A DNA stretch of 64,000 bases from Nocardioides jensenii JCM 1364 = NBRC 14755 (GCF_001552535.1 NZ_BCRJ01000034.1:18614-82613); one strand, 5' to 3'. Shown: positions 44,700-53,523, counted from the first letter of the stretch. Numbers and translations: made by a program. The notes: generated by a model not told the origin, from the letters alone.

Positions 44700-45272
44700 G
44701 TGCCGAAAAACACCGACCGCCGCACCCGCATCCTGGACGCGGCGGAGGAACTCTTCGCCGTCGACGGCTTCGACGCCACGCCGACTGCGCGTGTCGCCGA
44801 CGCCGCCGACGTGCCGAAGGGCCTGGTGTTCTACTACTTCCCACGCAAGATCGACCTCTTGCTGACGCTCCTGCAGGAGCGGCTCCCGACACCGTCGAAG
44901 GCCAGCGTCGCGGACGTCGTACGTCGTGGGGACCCGGCGGCCTCGTTGCTGGCCATGCACCGTCGGCTCGGCCTGGAGGACCACGACTCACTCGTCTTGC
45001 GGACGATCATCTTCCGGGAGAGTGGCACGCATCCGGAGGTGCGCGACCACCTGCGCAAGCTGCGCCGATCGCTGGTCGAGCTCACCGAGACGGCCTTGGA
45101 GCAGGCCGCCGAGTGGACGGTGGCCAAGAAGCTCCGGCGACAGGCGGCGGAGACGTTCGTGTCGGTGATGCTCGACCATGCCAACGCACGCCGGGCCGGA
45201 GGAGCGCTGCCCGACGTCCAGGGTGCGGCAGCGGTGGTGGCGTTGGCGATCGGCGCGCCCACCCCGGCCTGA
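44700..45272 (+). CDS. TetR-family transcriptional regulator
   Basis: The 190-residue protein has an N-terminal TetR helix-turn-helix (about 8-54: RILDAAEELFAVDGFDATPT, then DVPKGLVFYYFPRKIDLL) and a helical ligand domain. GTG 44700 is chosen because the TetR domain begins there; the open frame upstream overlaps the SPW gene in another frame. It probably represses its own operon, including the SPW protein, but no operator was recognised. Ligand unknown. Confidence 0.93.
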   Translation: MPKNTDRRTRILDAAEELFAVDGFDATPTARVADAADVPKGLVFYYFPRKIDLLLTLLQERLPTPSKASVADVVRRGDPAASLLAMHRRLGLEDHDSLVLRTIIFRESGTHPEVRDHLRKLRRSLVELTETALEQAAEWTVAKKLRRQAAETFVSVMLDHANARRAGGALPDVQGAAAVVALAIGAPTPA

Positions 45273-45326
45273 TCCGAGGAGCCGAAGCGCGAGACGGAAC
45301 CGTTCGCCGAGCAGGACCGTCACACC

Positions 45327-45398
45327 GCGGTCACCACTGTGGTCACCACTGTGGTCACCACTGTGGTCACCACTGTGGTCACCACTGTGGTCACCACT
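45327..45398. repeat. Six tandem copies of a 12-base dyad-symmetric unit
   Basis: GTGGTCACCACT is repeated five times without a mismatch (45339-45398), preceded by one copy with a single change (45327-45338). Each unit contains the odd-centred palindrome GTGGT-C-ACCAC. The array ends 21 bases before the ATG of a lipoprotein gene. It may be a tandem operator array or a length-variable minisatellite; it is not a CRISPR because there are no spacers. Confidence 0.9.
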
Positions 45399-45419
45399 GC
45401 GTCGAGGCGAGGATCCACC

Positions 45420-46202
45420 ATGAAGAGCATTGCTGCTGCGGTCGTCCTGCTGTTCACGGCAACGGCGTGTGGAGCGACTGCTGACACGCCGTCGCAGGTG
45501 CGCGACTCGGCTCCGGACAGACCGCTGTCCGATCGGCCGGCCTCTGAGCCTCGAGCCCCGGACGCCCGGGCTGCGCGGGCAGCGCTCGAGTTCCTCGAGG
45601 TGCGCCGGGAGTCCGCGGATGTCTTGGGCTCCTTCGCGGAGTCGCTGGAGGACTACCTGCCCGGGCAGCTCGTCGAGATCGACGGCCGCGACCCGGTCCC
45701 GCTGGCGCTGGGGGTGGTGCACGGCACGATCCGGAGGGCCGAGCCGTACGCCGCCTACGCGACGGCTGAGCCCGAAACCGACGGAGGTCCCGACGGCGTG
45801 CAGGTCGAGTGGGCGGACCCGGATGCGGACTGGCGCGTGATCGCGGTGACCCTCGACATCACTGAGGCCTGGGGCGACGGTGTGCCGCACTCGGGCCAGC
45901 TCCGGTTCGCGCTTCCGGACGGTGAGGACTCGGAGTCGTTCATGCGCGGCATCGAGAGCCTCGGCGAGGCCGTGCTCGTGCTGGGCAGCACCCACAGCTC
46001 GGACGAGTCGCTGTTCCGTCTGGTCGAGCAGGACGCCGCCATTGGCCTTGTCGACCAGAAGGGCGCGGTGAGGTTCCCGGCGTTCGGGCTCGACGCCGAG
46101 GCGTTTGTCCGTGGCGTCGGCACGCTGCCTGCGATCGCCGCGAAGGCAGAGGTGAAGCAGCCGTTGATCGTGGTGAAGAAGCTCAGGGTCGTCAGCCGTT
46201 AG
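45420..46202 (+). CDS. Lipoprotein of unknown function
   Basis: The 260-residue protein has a lipobox (TATAC, Cys about 17) after a short hydrophobic segment, then a Pro/Arg/Asp-rich linker (18-50). The folded part (50-260) matches no family I recognise; it contains VVHGTIRRAEPYAAYATAEP and a C-terminal FPAFGLDAEAFVRGVGTLPA. GAGGA precedes the ATG. The gene's leader region consists of a tandem palindrome array, so its expression may depend on repeat number or on a factor that binds the array. Confidence 0.8.
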   Translation: MKSIAAAVVLLFTATACGATADTPSQVRDSAPDRPLSDRPASEPRAPDARAARAALEFLEVRRESADVLGSFAESLEDYLPGQLVEIDGRDPVPLALGVVHGTIRRAEPYAAYATAEPETDGGPDGVQVEWADPDADWRVIAVTLDITEAWGDGVPHSGQLRFALPDGEDSESFMRGIESLGEAVLVLGSTHSSDESLFRLVEQDAAIGLVDQKGAVRFPAFGLDAEAFVRGVGTLPAIAAKAEVKQPLIVVKKLRVVSR

Positions 46203-46214
46203 TGCCCGCGTCCG

Positions 46215-47474
46215 TCACCGGGCCAGCCACGCCAGGCCGGCCACCACCAACGCCGTGACGCCGGTGTCGAGCGTGGGCTGCAGGACGGGCGCGAACGTGG
46301 GGGAGTGATTGCTCGGGATGTCCTGCGCGATCCGTCCGGCCGCCTCGGCCACGCGATAGAGGTCGGCATCGATCCCGCCCAGACCCCAGTAGGAGTAGGG
46401 GATTCCCCACGCGTCGGGCAGCCGGGAGAAGTCCTCACTGGCCGACTGCAGGGGCAGCTCGCCGGCCGCCTCCCCGAAATGCGCGGCGAACGCGGCGGTC
46501 ACGGCCGCAGTCGCATCGGGGTCGTTGTCGGTCAACGGGTAGCGGTCGAAGAGCTCGAACTCCGGCTCCCGCGGGCTGCCCGATGCCTGGCACTCCGCCA
46601 CCACGATCCGCTTGATCGCGTCGAGGACATGGGTGCGGGTGCCGTCGTCGTACGACCGCACGTTGAGCTCGATCACGGCCCGGTCCGCGATGATGTTGCT
46701 CTTGCTGCCGGCGTGCAGGCTGCCCACCGTGAGGACGGCGGGCGCGGTCGGTGCGACCTCGCGCGAGACCACCGTCTGCAGGCGTACGACGACCATGGCG
46801 GCGAGCACCACGGGATCGACCGTGGCGTGGGGCATCGAGCCGTGACCGCCGCGCCCGAACACGGTGACGCGCATGCTGTCCGCGGCCGAGAGCACCGGCC
46901 CCATGCGGGTTCCGACGCTTCCGGCAGGGAGTGCGAGCACGTGCTGCGCGAGGGCGACCTCCGGCTTCTCGACCAGGTCGAGGAGGCCGCCGGCCACCAT
47001 CGCATCGGCCCCGTCGGCCTTCTCCTCGGCGGGCTGGAAGACGGCGACCAGGCTGCCGGCCCACGCTTCCTTGGCGGCGGCGTAGAGCGCGACCGCGCCC
47101 AGCAGACTGGTCACGTGCACGTCGTGGCCGCAGGCGTGCATCACCGGCACCTCGGCCTCGGTCTCGTCGGTGGCGGTGACCGAACTCGCGTAGGGCAACC
47201 CGGTCTCCTCCCTCACCGGCAGCGCGTCCATGTCGGCACGCATCAACACCGTCGGCCCGTCCCCGTTGCGCAGCACGCCGACGATGCCGGTGCCGCCGAC
47301 TCCTTCATGGACCTCGCACCCGGCCGTGCGCAGACGCTGGGCCACCAGGGCCGCCGTACGGGTCTCCTGGTGCGGCAGCTCCGGATGAGTGTGCAGGTCG
47401 CGGTAGAGATCCTCGAGCGCCGGCCGCTCGGTCTCGAGACCAGCCAGGACGGACGCGACGGGTTCAGTGACCAT
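46215..47474 (-). CDS. M20-family amidohydrolase (peptidase M20D type)
   Basis: The 419-residue cytoplasmic enzyme has the M20D metal motif VMHACGHDVH (Cys115, His117), the catalytic/metal pair QPAEEK (Glu150-Glu151), and a dimerisation insert with GRGGHGSMPHATVDPV. These enzymes hydrolyse N-acyl amino acids or amidated substrates (IAA-amino acid hydrolase and hippurate hydrolase types). The hydrophobic C-terminus TLDTGVTALVVAGLAWLAR is somewhat longer than usual. GGAAGG lies eight bases before the ATG. It is convergent with the lipoprotein gene, with a 12-base gap. Confidence 0.94.
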   Translation of the reverse strand: MVTEPVASVLAGLETERPALEDLYRDLHTHPELPHQETRTAALVAQRLRTAGCEVHEGVGGTGIVGVLRNGDGPTVLMRADMDALPVREETGLPYASSVTATDETEAEVPVMHACGHDVHVTSLLGAVALYAAAKEAWAGSLVAVFQPAEEKADGADAMVAGGLLDLVEKPEVALAQHVLALPAGSVGTRMGPVLSAADSMRVTVFGRGGHGSMPHATVDPVVLAAMVVVRLQTVVSREVAPTAPAVLTVGSLHAGSKSNIIADRAVIELNVRSYDDGTRTHVLDAIKRIVVAECQASGSPREPEFELFDRYPLTDNDPDATAAVTAAFAAHFGEAAGELPLQSASEDFSRLPDAWGIPYSYWGLGGIDADLYRVAEAAGRIAQDIPSNHSPTFAPVLQPTLDTGVTALVVAGLAWLAR

Positions 47475-47507
47475 GCCTGCATCCTTCCCGATGGCCGGGT
47501 GCGTTGC

Positions 47508-47513
47508 TAGGTT
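47508..47513 (+). promoter_or_regulatory. -10 element of a leaderless promoter
   Basis: TAGGTT fits TANNNT and lies six bases before the ATG at 47520; no Shine-Dalgarno sequence is present. It would drive the small acidic protein and the DUF3099 gene. Confidence 0.5.
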
Positions 47514-47519
47514 CGATCC

Positions 47520-47738
47520 ATGACCGAGTCACCCGACGAAGACCGGATCGACTCCCGTGCCGAGCAACTCCCCGAGGAGGAGCAGGCCGGCGGAGCGGAC
47601 GACCCTCACGCCCAGGCCGAGGCGATCCTCGAGGAGTCCGACGAGCGCACCGACGACCCTGAGCGTACTCGTCGCGAGTCGACCCAGACCCCGGACAACC
47701 CGCCGTCCCAGGCCGACCTGGCCGACGAGGTGGACTGA
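47520..47738 (+). CDS. Small acidic, probably disordered protein
   Basis: The 72-residue product is about one third Asp and Glu with many Gln, Pro, Thr and Ser, few hydrophobics and no transmembrane segment, so it is probably disordered. No family was recognised. A leaderless -10 element and a 10-base gap to the DUF3099 gene suggest a small operon. Codon bias fits a real gene; the function is unknown. Confidence 0.65.
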   Translation: MTESPDEDRIDSRAEQLPEEEQAGGADDPHAQAEAILEESDERTDDPERTRRESTQTPDNPPSQADLADEVD

Positions 47739-47748
47739 CCGCGGCGTC

Positions 47749-47985
47749 ATGCGACGCCGAGACGACGCGACCCCGATCACCGACGCGAAGGAGTCCCTGT
47801 CCCGCCGGCAGGCCCGGCGACGGCGGATCTACTTCGCGCTGATGGGCACCTGCCTCGTGCTGATCCTGCTGGCCTGGAACGTCGTACGACTGTGGTCGGT
47901 GCCGGCTGCGGTGGTGATGTCTGCGATCGCCGCGGTGATCCCGCCGGCGGCCGCGATCCTGGCGAACTGGGGCGAGGGCGGCTGA
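47749..47985 (+). CDS. DUF3099-family membrane protein
   Basis: The 78-residue protein shows the DUF3099 pattern: ITDAKESLSRRQARRRRIYF at the N-terminus, then two hydrophobic helices (about 30-47 and 51-70) and a short C-terminus. The family is widespread in actinobacteria and of unknown function. It starts 10 bases after the upstream stop without its own Shine-Dalgarno sequence, so expression by coupling is likely. Confidence 0.85.
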   Translation: MRRRDDATPITDAKESLSRRQARRRRIYFALMGTCLVLILLAWNVVRLWSVPAAVVMSAIAAVIPPAAAILANWGEGG

Positions 47986-48009
47986 GTGTCACAGCTCCGT
48001 CCCGGTGCC

Positions 48010-48025
48010 GGCGGTGGCCACCGCC
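48010..48025. promoter_or_regulatory. Perfect 16-base palindrome
   Basis: GGCGGTGGCCACCGCC is a perfect palindrome 25 bases after the DUF3099 stop. It has no loop-forming centre of useful size and no T-run, so it is as likely a protein binding site as a terminator. Nothing else in the 176-base gap was recognised. Confidence 0.4.
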
Positions 48026-48161
48026 GTCGTGGTCACGTACGACGACCCGAAGCTTGACGACACGTCGGGGGACAACGAGGACGTCGTGACGGGCGTATGT
48101 TCGGAGTGAGGTGGGCGCGTGGGACGTCGGAATCGCGTACGTCGGACACGAGGAGCAGAGC

Positions 48162-48566
48162 ATGGCAACGGTCAGCGTTCGCTACATCGTCGACGACGTC
48201 GACGCGGCCATCTCGTTCTACTGCGACCACCTCGGCTTCGTGGAGCAGATGCACCCGGCTCCCACCTTCGCCATGCTCGGTCTCGGCGACCTGCGGCTGG
48301 TGCTGAGCGCCCCCAGCGGTCGGGGCGGAGGCGGGCAGGCGATGCCGGACGGGACGCAGCCAGAGCCCGGCGGATGGAACCGCTTCATGGTCGAGGTCGA
48401 CGACCTGGACCGGACGACCGCCGACCTGCGAACGGCGGGTGTCCGCTTCCGCAGCGAGATCATTGAGGGGGTCGGCGGCAGACAGCTCATCGTCGAGGAC
48501 CCGTCCGGCAACCCGGTCGAGCTCTTCTCCCCGAACCGCGAGGAGGCCCGGCTCGCCCAGTCATGA
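48162..48566 (+). CDS. VOC-family (glyoxalase/bleomycin resistance-like) protein
   Basis: The 134-residue protein shows the paired beta-alpha-beta-beta-beta modules of the VOC superfamily: VRYIVDDVDAAISFYCDHLG at the start and VGGRQLIVEDPSGNPVELFS at the end, with Glu (VELF) as a likely metal ligand. Members are dioxygenases, isomerases or drug-binding proteins; the role here is undefined. GAGGAG lies just upstream of the ATG. Confidence 0.9.
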   Translation: MATVSVRYIVDDVDAAISFYCDHLGFVEQMHPAPTFAMLGLGDLRLVLSAPSGRGGGGQAMPDGTQPEPGGWNRFMVEVDDLDRTTADLRTAGVRFRSEIIEGVGGRQLIVEDPSGNPVELFSPNREEARLAQS

Positions 48567-48613
48567 CGGGCACGTGCGGGCCCGGCTCGAAGACAGGCTC
48601 AGCCGTTGAGCAC

Positions 48614-49177
48614 TCACACGCTGCTGAACGGTGCTGCGTAGTCGAATCGGCCGGTCGGGGTGTCGCCCGAGCCCAGGGACCGGGCCTGGAAGAAGTCGCC
48701 CCAGGCCGGGTCAGGTGACTCGACACCCACCTGTCGGGCCGGGACGAAGCCGAACCTGCCGTAGTAGGCAGGGTCACCCAGCAGGGCGACGAGCGACTCC
48801 CCGGCCTCGGCCGCCTGGTCCAGCACGGCGCGCACGAGCGCGCCCCCGATGCCCTCACCTTGACGGTTCGGTCGGACGCTGAGTGGCCCGAGGCCGAGCG
48901 CCCGCACTCCGTCGACATGCGCTCGGGTGCACACGACGTGACCCACGACCTGACCGTCGGCGCAGGCGATGAGCGAGAGCCCAGGCAGCCACCCTGTGTC
49001 CGCACGCAAGGCGACGAGCAGATCGACCTCACCGGGCGGCCCGCCGGGTCGGGTCGGAGGTGCCGAGTGTTCGGCGAGCGAGAAGGCAGCTGCCACGACG
49101 GCGCCGATCTCGTCGGCGTCGCCGGCCCGCTCCTGACGAATCACGACCGGGGCAGGGGGTACAGGTGAAGGGCGCAT
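48614..49177 (-). CDS. GNAT-family N-acetyltransferase
   Basis: The 187-residue protein starts at ATG 49177; the frame stays open upstream but the extra peptide is unlike a GNAT fold. The acetyl-CoA-binding segment is LGLGPLSVRPNRQGEGIGGA (QGEGIG pyrophosphate loop), followed by LVRAVLDQAAEAGESLVALL, then GDPAYYGRFGFVPA, a sequence common to the YhbS-like subgroup. It probably acetylates a small molecule or protein amine; the substrate is unknown. Confidence 0.92.
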   Translation of the reverse strand: MRPSPVPPAPVVIRQERAGDADEIGAVVAAAFSLAEHSAPPTRPGGPPGEVDLLVALRADTGWLPGLSLIACADGQVVGHVVCTRAHVDGVRALGLGPLSVRPNRQGEGIGGALVRAVLDQAAEAGESLVALLGDPAYYGRFGFVPARQVGVESPDPAWGDFFQARSLGSGDTPTGRFDYAAPFSSV

Positions 49178-49305
49178 GGTGCAGCGCACCCTAGCCGCGC
49201 TGATGCCCGGGGCGCGATCGAGTTGTCGTCGAGTTAGCCCGTCTTGGTGATTCGCCGGGCGCTCGGCGGGACCACGCTGGAGGAGGGACAAGGGAGCGTG
49301 CGTCA

Positions 49306-51120
49306 TTGGTCGACGAACGGACCGCGGCCGAACAGGCAGGCAACTACCCGCCGCGCAGGTCGACGATGGTCCGACGTTGCACGACCCCGATCATCGGCGA
49401 GCCCGACGAGTGGCTCTTCGACCAGGTGGTCGGCGACCTCATCGCTCTGCTCAACAAGCCCGGCCTGACCCGCGACGACCTGTTCGCCACGTTCCGCGAC
49501 ACGGCCGGTGCGTACGTCGTCCCGTCCCTGACGAACTCGGGTCGCGGGCGGTTCTTCCGAGGCCCCGGAGCCAAGGCTCCCCAGCGGCTGCTCGACGCGA
49601 ATCCCCAGTCGTGGTTGGAGATCATGCGGGTCAGGGACATCGGTCCGGACAGCTTCTATGACATGTTCAACCTGATGGCCGTGCGCTGGGTGCACCGCTT
49701 CGGCGCCAGCCTGCCGGTATTCCTCGCGGCTGACGGGCTGCCGCTCGACGGGGTCGTCCGTGGTCTTCAGTCCGGCCCGGGCATCGTGAGCCCGGTCGGC
49801 CTCACCGTCAGCCACGGCCTGGCCTACGACGCGTCCGGCAACCTGATCGCGTTCCCCGAGGTGGGGGAGTACGTCGTCACGAACGGGACTGTCTCGACAC
49901 GGGTCGACGTACCGGTGGCGACGGCGTTCACCCGGATCGGCCTGGCGTCGTCCGGCTCGATACGTGTCTTCCACGACCCGGAGGTCGTCACGTTGACCGT
50001 GCACCCGGCGCAGGCGACCTACCCGGCCAAGCACAAGCAGACGCAGGCGAAGTACGACAAGAGCCTGACCGTGTGCGGCACCTGCGAGAAGTTCGCGTTC
50101 GTGAGGCAGGAGGACCTGGAGTCCGCCCCGATCCAGACCGTCACCACCGATCCCGATCAGGCCGGCACCCTGGTTCCGGGACTGCCCGCCGGCCGCTACG
50201 TGGTGGCCGGCCACGCGGACACGGGCGTCGTCGTGACCTCCGTGCGTGACGTGGTGGTCGGTCTCGGATCAGTCCGCGAGATCGGGCTCGACCACGGCTT
50301 CGACCTCACCCGGCTCGACGCGGACCCGCCGCCGAAGGCGTTCCTGCAGGGCAACATCGTGCAGCAACGGCAGCAGGAGACGCGGTGGTGCGGCCTCTAC
50401 TCGTTGGCGCACGCGTTCAGCTACTGGGCACCGCAGCGCTACAACCCGCTCGGCGACAACGGGCAGTGGGCAGGCGAGCACATCAAGGACGGCTGGGACT
50501 CGACCTGGTTGCACTCGTTCCTCCTCTACGCGAGTGGCGGTCTGATCCCGGCGGTGGTCTCGCTCTTCACCGACGACCCCTCGCCCGGCACCTTGCAGGA
50601 GACGATGACGGTCGGGGCGTGGCGCTTCGGGTTCTCCGGCCAGGGCTACGTCTACGAGTCCCTCGGCAAGGACGAGGCGCTCACGCAGCTCAAGCGCTGG
50701 ATCCACTGCGGCGTCCCGGTGATCGTCACCGTCGACGAACTGATGGACCAGGGCGACGGCCATTTCAGCTCGGAGCACTACAAGGTGCTGGTCGGGTACG
50801 ACGACCACGCGCACCTCCGCTACACCGACGACGACGGGATCGAGCACCTCAGCGACGGGGCGTTCTACTTCCAGAACTCGGGCGGGCAGGGCGAGACGCG
50901 TGACGACGCGGACACTCTCGAGCCGCAGCTGCGGGAGAACCACCCCGACTACGAGCACGTCCCCATCGGGAACGAGGCCGATTCCTACACGGTGTTCTGG
51001 GAGAAGTGGAAGACCGGCGGCATCCCGACGTTCAGCGACTCGCACTGGTGCCTGCCCGTCTATCCACTTGACTTCGTGAAGGCCTACGCGCCGAATCCCG
51101 ACTGGCAGGATCCGGTGTAG
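49306..51120 (+). CDS. Cytoplasmic C39-like cysteine peptidase protein
   Basis: The 604-residue protein has no signal peptide. The N-terminal 340 residues are of unrecognised fold, with beta-rich segments and a CGTCEKF pair of cysteines. The C-terminal half contains a C39-like papain-fold domain: catalytic Cys362 in QQETRWCGLYSLAHAF, a His candidate at His486 or His491 in DGHFSSEHYKVLVGYDD, and a following TDDDGIEHLSDG segment. Family members outside bacteriocin export cleave varied proteins. The TTG start is preceded by GGGAG; an in-frame ATG at 49366 is the main alternative. Domain assignment is by motif only; the fusion with this N-terminal part is unusual. Confidence 0.75.
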   Translation: MVDERTAAEQAGNYPPRRSTMVRRCTTPIIGEPDEWLFDQVVGDLIALLNKPGLTRDDLFATFRDTAGAYVVPSLTNSGRGRFFRGPGAKAPQRLLDANPQSWLEIMRVRDIGPDSFYDMFNLMAVRWVHRFGASLPVFLAADGLPLDGVVRGLQSGPGIVSPVGLTVSHGLAYDASGNLIAFPEVGEYVVTNGTVSTRVDVPVATAFTRIGLASSGSIRVFHDPEVVTLTVHPAQATYPAKHKQTQAKYDKSLTVCGTCEKFAFVRQEDLESAPIQTVTTDPDQAGTLVPGLPAGRYVVAGHADTGVVVTSVRDVVVGLGSVREIGLDHGFDLTRLDADPPPKAFLQGNIVQQRQQETRWCGLYSLAHAFSYWAPQRYNPLGDNGQWAGEHIKDGWDSTWLHSFLLYASGGLIPAVVSLFTDDPSPGTLQETMTVGAWRFGFSGQGYVYESLGKDEALTQLKRWIHCGVPVIVTVDELMDQGDGHFSSEHYKVLVGYDDHAHLRYTDDDGIEHLSDGAFYFQNSGGQGETRDDADTLEPQLRENHPDYEHVPIGNEADSYTVFWEKWKTGGIPTFSDSHWCLPVYPLDFVKAYAPNPDWQDPV

Positions 51121-51222
51121 GCGCAGGTCCCCCGTCCGGCACGACCATCCGTGGCCGAGGGTTGTCCACAGGCGGGACGAGGGGTGGTTGCGAGGGCGGC
51201 GTCCTCGTCGTTTGCTTCTGTC

Positions 51223-52386
51223 ATGTCTCGGAACCCAAGAGGCCCCGGCTTCCGGCGCCAACCCCGCATTGCTGACCAGATGACTCCCGACCACTACGCC
51301 TGCGTCAAGAACTCGTGCGCGGCCGAGCGTGCGGGCGACGCCGCGGAGGCGCTCGAGTGGCACCAGGCGGTCCCGATGTTCCGCCGCGGCCGCAACCGCC
51401 ACCTGATGGAGCAGCTCGTGGCGTTGGGCGATGCGCTGCCCGAGTGGGTCTGGGCCAGGTGGATCGCCTACCAGGCGATGCGGTGCGAGGACGGGGAGAC
51501 CGGCGAGCGGGTCAGCACGGTCCGCGCTGCGGTGACCGAGGCCGTCCACTGTGACCTGCTCGACGCGTGTCACACCGACGGCGGTGACCCGGTGCAGGTG
51601 CTTGCGCGGGTGATGGGGGAGTCCTGGGCCTTCCAGCAGTTCGTGGTCCACGAAGGGGGCGCCCTGGTCTCGTTCATCGACGAGTTCGCGAACGGTCGGC
51701 TCGCGGAGCATGCCGAGCTGGCACGCAGCTGGTCCGGCGCGCGCATGGGGCGCTACCGGATCGGCGCCAGCCTTCCCGGTGCGCGCCTGCAGGTGCGCGA
51801 ACCGACGGGCGAGTGGATCGAGGTGCTCGACCTCGGCGCCCGCTCCTGTGCGGGCCCGCAGGGATGGGTGCTCGGGCGGCTGGTGCCCAGTGGGGTCGAC
51901 GGTCTGCTCATGTTCGACGCCCCGCCACTGGGTGTCGCCCGGTCACTCGCGAAGCAGATCGCCGACCACGACGACGCCTGGCTCAGCCGGCTGGCGCACG
52001 CAGTGACCCGTGGACGAGTGGGCAGTGACCAGCTGGTCCGCGAGGACTTCGAGCTGACCACTGACGTGCAAGAGCTCGACCTCCTCCGGTTCGGGACCAC
52101 ACCCGGTGACCTGCCCAGGATCATGCGGCAGCTGCGTCAGGGCAGGGACGAGATCAGTCGCGCCGCGTTCCGGATCCTGCAACGGGCCCTTGACGGTCAC
52201 CTGGCTCACGAGGATCACGCCTACGTTGCCGCGGCGGCTCTCAACGCCCACGGCTTCGACGACGTGCGGCGCAAGCTCGCCCGACCCGGGCAGGGCGACA
52301 CCTGGGCCGCGTGGGCCGGGCGGACCGTCGAACCGGCGCGTGGGCGGCTCCTGTCACTGGCGGAGGTGGGGCGGGCTGCGGCGTGA
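51223..52386 (+). CDS. Protein of unknown function in the peptidase cluster
   Basis: The 387-residue protein has no recognised domain, signal peptide or membrane segment. The first 140 residues look helical and TPR-like (AAERAGDAAEALEWHQAVPM). Residues about 190-250 form beta strands (RIGASLPGARLQVREPTGEW, then IEVLDLGARSCAGPQGWVLG), and the C-terminus is helical again. Codon bias supports a real gene. ATG 51223 is taken; ATG 51280 (MTPDHYACVKN) is equally plausible since neither has a Shine-Dalgarno sequence. It lies 102 bases after the C39-like gene on the same strand. Confidence 0.7.
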   Translation: MSRNPRGPGFRRQPRIADQMTPDHYACVKNSCAAERAGDAAEALEWHQAVPMFRRGRNRHLMEQLVALGDALPEWVWARWIAYQAMRCEDGETGERVSTVRAAVTEAVHCDLLDACHTDGGDPVQVLARVMGESWAFQQFVVHEGGALVSFIDEFANGRLAEHAELARSWSGARMGRYRIGASLPGARLQVREPTGEWIEVLDLGARSCAGPQGWVLGRLVPSGVDGLLMFDAPPLGVARSLAKQIADHDDAWLSRLAHAVTRGRVGSDQLVREDFELTTDVQELDLLRFGTTPGDLPRIMRQLRQGRDEISRAAFRILQRALDGHLAHEDHAYVAAAALNAHGFDDVRRKLARPGQGDTWAAWAGRTVEPARGRLLSLAEVGRAAA

Positions 52387-52405
52387 GGGGCACGACCCGG
52401 GCGCC

Positions 52406-52441
52406 ACGCCTGATCCCACGCCAGATCCAACGCCAGCTCTC
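52406..52441. repeat. Three tandem 12-base units between convergent genes
   Basis: ACGCCTGATCCC, ACGCCAGATCCA and ACGCCAGCTCTC follow one another at a 12-base period in the 69-base gap between two convergent stop codons. The copies have diverged, so only the first two match well. Confidence 0.6.
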
Positions 52442-52455
52442 ACGTCGCGGGTGGG

Positions 52456-53523
52456 TCAGCCCCAGTTCTCGCGCCCCCACCTGCAGAGCCGGCTCAGGCC
52501 GTTGCCGCCGGCGAAGAGGCTGTTCTTCTCCTCGAGGAAGTTGTCCTCGCGTCCACTGAGCGTGCCGACGATCTGGCGACCGCCGTTGGTCCAACGACCC
52601 CAGAGTGGCCCGCCCGACTGGCCGCTGGCGATGTCGGCCCTGGTCTCGAGCTCGAGCGTGTCGTAGCTGTCACTGTCGTCGTCGTGGACCGAGATGCCCA
52701 GCTCGTAGCAGGGTCGCTGGCCCGTGGCGCTGAGGTCGTAGGGATAGCCGGCGTGGCTCCAGACCCGCAGGTCCTCCCAGTCGTCGTCGTAGGTGCGGTA
52801 GCCGAAGTAGCCGAGCCACCGGCCGAAGGGCTGGTCCAGCTGGCAGATGGCCATGTCATAGCCGTCCTGACCGACGAACTGCTCCCAGGCGGCGATGCCG
52901 ATGACGTTGGCGGTCCAGCTTCGGCCGAGGACCGACGTACCGTCGAACATGCCGGGGGTGAACGTCGGGTTCCCGATCACAGGACCACCCGGTGACCAGG
53001 AGTTCGCCACGACGTGCGAGGCCGTGAGCACGGTGGACTCCCCGATCAGGGTGGCGGTGCCGCTGCCGCGTCCGGTGTTGAGCTGGCCGACGCGCACCCA
53101 CGGTGCGCTGGTCGTCGAGTAGACCTGTCTGCTCTCGCCGTCGTAGAGCTGGGTGAAGTTCGCGGGCTCGACGGGCGATCCGTTGAACCGTCGCAGCATG
53201 GGCGGGCGCGGGAGGCCCAGGGAGCGTGGCCCTCCCACCAGGGTGTGGGCGTTCTCCGGGCTCCATTCGTCAAGGCTGTGCACCCTCTCGTCGCGGAGCA
53301 GGTCGTCCCTGAGGCCGATGCTCCCGGAGGGCTCGGGGTCGCGGTCGGCGGGGGAGCGCAGGCGGTTCAGGTCGAACCAGTCCGGCTCGCCGGGCCGGTC
53401 GCCGAGCTGCAGTTCCTCGTCGATGGTGAGCGGCGCCTCCGCTCGCTCTCGTGGGGCCCGGTCCCGGTTCTGATCGCGGTCGTGGTCGCAGTCGTGGTCG
53501 TGGTTGCGGCGTCCGGTTGCCAT
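52456..53523 (-). CDS. Trypsin-like serine peptidase without signal peptide
   Basis: The 355-residue protein has the chymotrypsin-fold triad His170 (TVLTASHVV), Asp223 (GYDMAICQLD) and Ser303 (ADIASGQSGGPLWG). The glutamyl-endopeptidase/V8-like arrangement fits. The N-terminal 140 residues have no signal peptide; they begin with a His/Asp-rich tract (HDHDCDHDRDQNRDR) encoded by a GTCGTG-rich DNA repeat and then an acidic linker, possibly a pro-region or metal-binding tag. GGAGG precedes the ATG by six bases. The peptidase domain is confident. Location and activation are unclear, since the protein seems to start in the cytoplasm. Confidence 0.88.
   Translation of the reverse strand: MATGRRNHDHDCDHDRDQNRDRAPRERAEAPLTIDEELQLGDRPGEPDWFDLNRLRSPADRDPEPSGSIGLRDDLLRDERVHSLDEWSPENAHTLVGGPRSLGLPRPPMLRRFNGSPVEPANFTQLYDGESRQVYSTTSAPWVRVGQLNTGRGSGTATLIGESTVLTASHVVANSWSPGGPVIGNPTFTPGMFDGTSVLGRSWTANVIGIAAWEQFVGQDGYDMAICQLDQPFGRWLGYFGYRTYDDDWEDLRVWSHAGYPYDLSATGQRPCYELGISVHDDDSDSYDTLELETRADIASGQSGGPLWGRWTNGGRQIVGTLSGREDNFLEEKNSLFAGGNGLSRLCRWGRENWG

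Noticed and set aside
45327..45398. CRISPR-like repetition
   Set aside because: The units are directly contiguous with no spacers and no cas genes are nearby; the same applies to the arrays at 53655 and 54495.
47509..47518. GGTTCGATCC, resembling a tRNA T-arm
   Set aside because: No acceptor stem, D-arm or anticodon arm can be folded around it; it is part of the promoter and start region of the gene at 47520.
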